A stretch of 64,000 nucleotides of DNA. Origin: Nocardia sp. NBC_01503 (GTDB taxonomy: Bacteria; Actinomycetota; Actinomycetes; Mycobacteriales; Mycobacteriaceae). The stretch is from NCBI RefSeq assembly GCF_036327755.1, contig NZ_CP109596.1:4898001-4962000 (forward strand), written 5' to 3'. Shown piece after piece: positions 62,556-64,000 of this stretch; positions within the stretch are counted from its first letter, which is position 1, and each line of letters begins with the position of its first letter. Position numbers and translations under genes: made by a program. The notes under the pieces were generated by a model that was not told where the DNA came from, ran no database searches, and was given only the letters and a program-made list of their open reading frames with translations.

Positions 62556-64000
62556 ATGGAACCGAGTGCGACGAACGTGCTTTCGGGGGGAACCGAAACA
62601 TCTGAATCGGGTGTTTCCCGACTGAAACCGAATGTCATCGGTCTGCTGGGCGTGGTGTTCATGGCGATCGCCACCGCCGCACCGATCACCGCGATGACCG
62701 GCAATGTCCCGTTCATGATGTCCTCGGGCAGTGGAATAGGAACGCCCGCGGCGTTTCTCCTAGCCATGGTCGTGCTCGGCATCTTCTCGGTCGGCTTCAC
62801 GACCATGTCCAAGCACATCACCGCCACCGGCGCGTTCTACGGCTTCATCTCTTTCGGCCTGGGCCGCACCGTCGGTTTGGCGGCGGGGCTGCTCGCGGCC
62901 TTCGCGTACATGGTGTTCGAGCCGTCGCTGATCGGCATCTTCTCCTACTTCGCGCACAACACCGTCTCCGATCAGATCGGCGTGGATGTGCCCTGGTGGG
63001 TTTTCGCGGTAATCATGTTGGCGATCAATGCCGTCGGTACCTGGTTCGGTGTCGCGGTCGCCGAGCGCCTGCTGGTGGTGCTGCTCGCCACCGAGGTCAC
63101 GGTGCTCAGCATCATGGCGGTCTCGGTGCTGTTCCACGGTGGCGGTCCGGAGGGGATCTCGCTCGCGCCGATCAACCCGATCAATGCCTTCCACGGCGCG
63201 TCCGCCGGACTCGGCCTGTTCTTCGCCTTCTGGTCCTGGGTCGGCTTCGAGTCCACGGCCATGTACGGCGAGGAATCCAAGGATCCCAAGCGAATCATCC
63301 CGCGCGCCACCATGATCGCGGTGCTCGGTGTCGGCGCGTTCTACGTCTTCGTCTCCTGGATGGCCATCTCCGGCAGCGGCCAGGACAAGGCGATGGAGCT
63401 CGCCGGTTCGGACAATCCGATGAATGTGTTCTTCGGGCCGACCGAAACCTACGTCGGGCACTGGGCGGTCAGCGCCATGCAGTGGCTGATGATCACCGGA
63501 TCGCTCGCCTGCGGCATGGCATTCCACAACTGCGCGGCCCGCTACCTGTACGCCCTCGGGCGTGAGGGTGCGATTCCCGGGCTCGAGAACACCATCGGGC
63601 GCACGCATCCCGAACACGGCTCACCGCATATCGCGGGTCTGGTGCAGACCGTGGTCGCCGCCGTACTGGTGCTGGCCTTCGGTCTCGCGGGCAAGGATCC
63701 TTACGCGGGTCTCTACACCCTGCTCGCGGTGCTGGGCACCATGGCGATCCTGATCGTGCAGGCCGTCTGCTCGTTCGCGGTGATGGCGTATTTCCGCAAT
63801 AACCATCCCGAGACCCGGCACTGGTTCAAGACCTTCCTGGCTCCGCTCATCGGCGGTGTCGCCATGCTCGGCGTGGTGGTGTTGCTGGTGGTCAATATGG
63901 GCACCGCCGCGGGCTCCGAAGCGGGATCGTTGGTACTGAAAGCGACCCCGTACCTGGTGGGGCTGGTCATCCTCGCGGGCCTCGGCTACGCGACATATCT
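62556..64000 (+). CDS. APC-family amino acid/polyamine permease, 3' end outside window
   Basis: The frame is open to the end of the window, giving 481 visible residues with at least 11 hydrophobic segments. The first is KPNVIGLLGVVFMAIATAAP ITAM, the usual APC TM1, then TATGAFYGFISFGLGRTVGL AAG. FFAFWSWVGFESTAMYGEES KDPKR is the conserved TM6-loop of amino acid-polyamine-organocation permeases. An AGGATGAGGAG ribosome-binding site precedes the ATG. Its closeness to the amine catabolic cluster suggests an amino acid, GABA or polyamine substrate; this is inference. The gene is truncated only by the window edge. Confidence 0.9.
   Translation, partial: MEPSATNVLSGGTETSESGVSRLKPNVIGLLGVVFMAIATAAPITAMTGNVPFMMSSGSGIGTPAAFLLAMVVLGIFSVGFTTMSKHITATGAFYGFISFGLGRTVGLAAGLLAAFAYMVFEPSLIGIFSYFAHNTVSDQIGVDVPWWVFAVIMLAINAVGTWFGVAVAERLLVVLLATEVTVLSIMAVSVLFHGGGPEGISLAPINPINAFHGASAGLGLFFAFWSWVGFESTAMYGEESKDPKRIIPRATMIAVLGVGAFYVFVSWMAISGSGQDKAMELAGSDNPMNVFFGPTETYVGHWAVSAMQWLMITGSLACGMAFHNCAARYLYALGREGAIPGLENTIGRTHPEHGSPHIAGLVQTVVAAVLVLAFGLAGKDPYAGLYTLLAVLGTMAILIVQAVCSFAVMAYFRNNHPETRHWFKTFLAPLIGGVAMLGVVVLLVVNMGTAAGSEAGSLVLKATPYLVGLVILAGLGYATY

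Overview
The window is high-GC actinobacterial DNA that most resembles Nocardia or a close mycolic-acid relative such as Rhodococcus. This is an inference from gene content: a KstD-type steroid dehydrogenase, an MptpB-like secreted phosphatase, a GlnR-type box upstream of glnA, a DUF222/HNH protein, an SCO6745-family protein, and many start codons placed 6-9 nt after a TANNNT -10 element (leaderless-style promoters). I saw no rRNA, tRNA or CRISPR array.

Layout. 0-7 kb: the end of a LysR regulator, a TetR regulator with an adjacent 3-ketosteroid-delta1-dehydrogenase, a secreted tyrosine phosphatase, glnA with its regulatory region, and a small HTH protein. 7-14 kb: a patch of mobile and decayed DNA. 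It holds an IS701-family transposase gene split by an intact ISAzo13-type element with 41-bp inverted repeats, then a group II intron remnant with a complete 34-nt domain V but no reverse transcriptase, an orphan zinc-ribbon protein carrying a HEPN-like RNDIGH motif, a decayed alpha/beta hydrolase and two small exported proteins. 14-18.5 kb: an AhpD-like protein behind a clean palindrome, a frameshifted cholesterol oxidase, and an LLM flavin oxidoreductase.

18.6-37.4 kb: housekeeping and cobalamin genes. These are map, cobQ, mqo, a single-chain BchI/BchD-type chelatase, cobO, cobB, two overlapping CbiG-C/CobE-like frames (the first looks like a degenerate copy of the second) and a CysG/CobA fusion. 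Mixed in are hydrolases, a phosphotransferase operon with an exact KstR-type box upstream, and a DoxX-like membrane protein. 37.5-45 kb: an MFS exporter, a strictosidine-synthase-like beta-propeller, an HD phosphohydrolase, a class III aminotransferase with its Lrp/AsnC regulator, a membrane metallophosphoesterase and an Rpn-family nuclease.

46-58 kb: a minus-strand polyamine (putrescine/spermidine) and amino-acid catabolic cluster. It comprises a semialdehyde dehydrogenase (mmsA-like), an aminotransferase, an aminobutyraldehyde-type dehydrogenase, a complete PotD-A-B-C transporter and a PuuB-like amine oxidase, with a divergent PucR regulator. A TTGTTACAA motif occurs upstream of potD and of the distant aminotransferase at 40.8 kb, hinting at co-regulation. 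An APC-type permease begins at 62.6 kb and runs off the window.

At least five intergenic gaps hold copies of one dispersed palindrome (GTCATCCCGGC...GCCGGGATGAC), which is the most striking structure not explained by genes.
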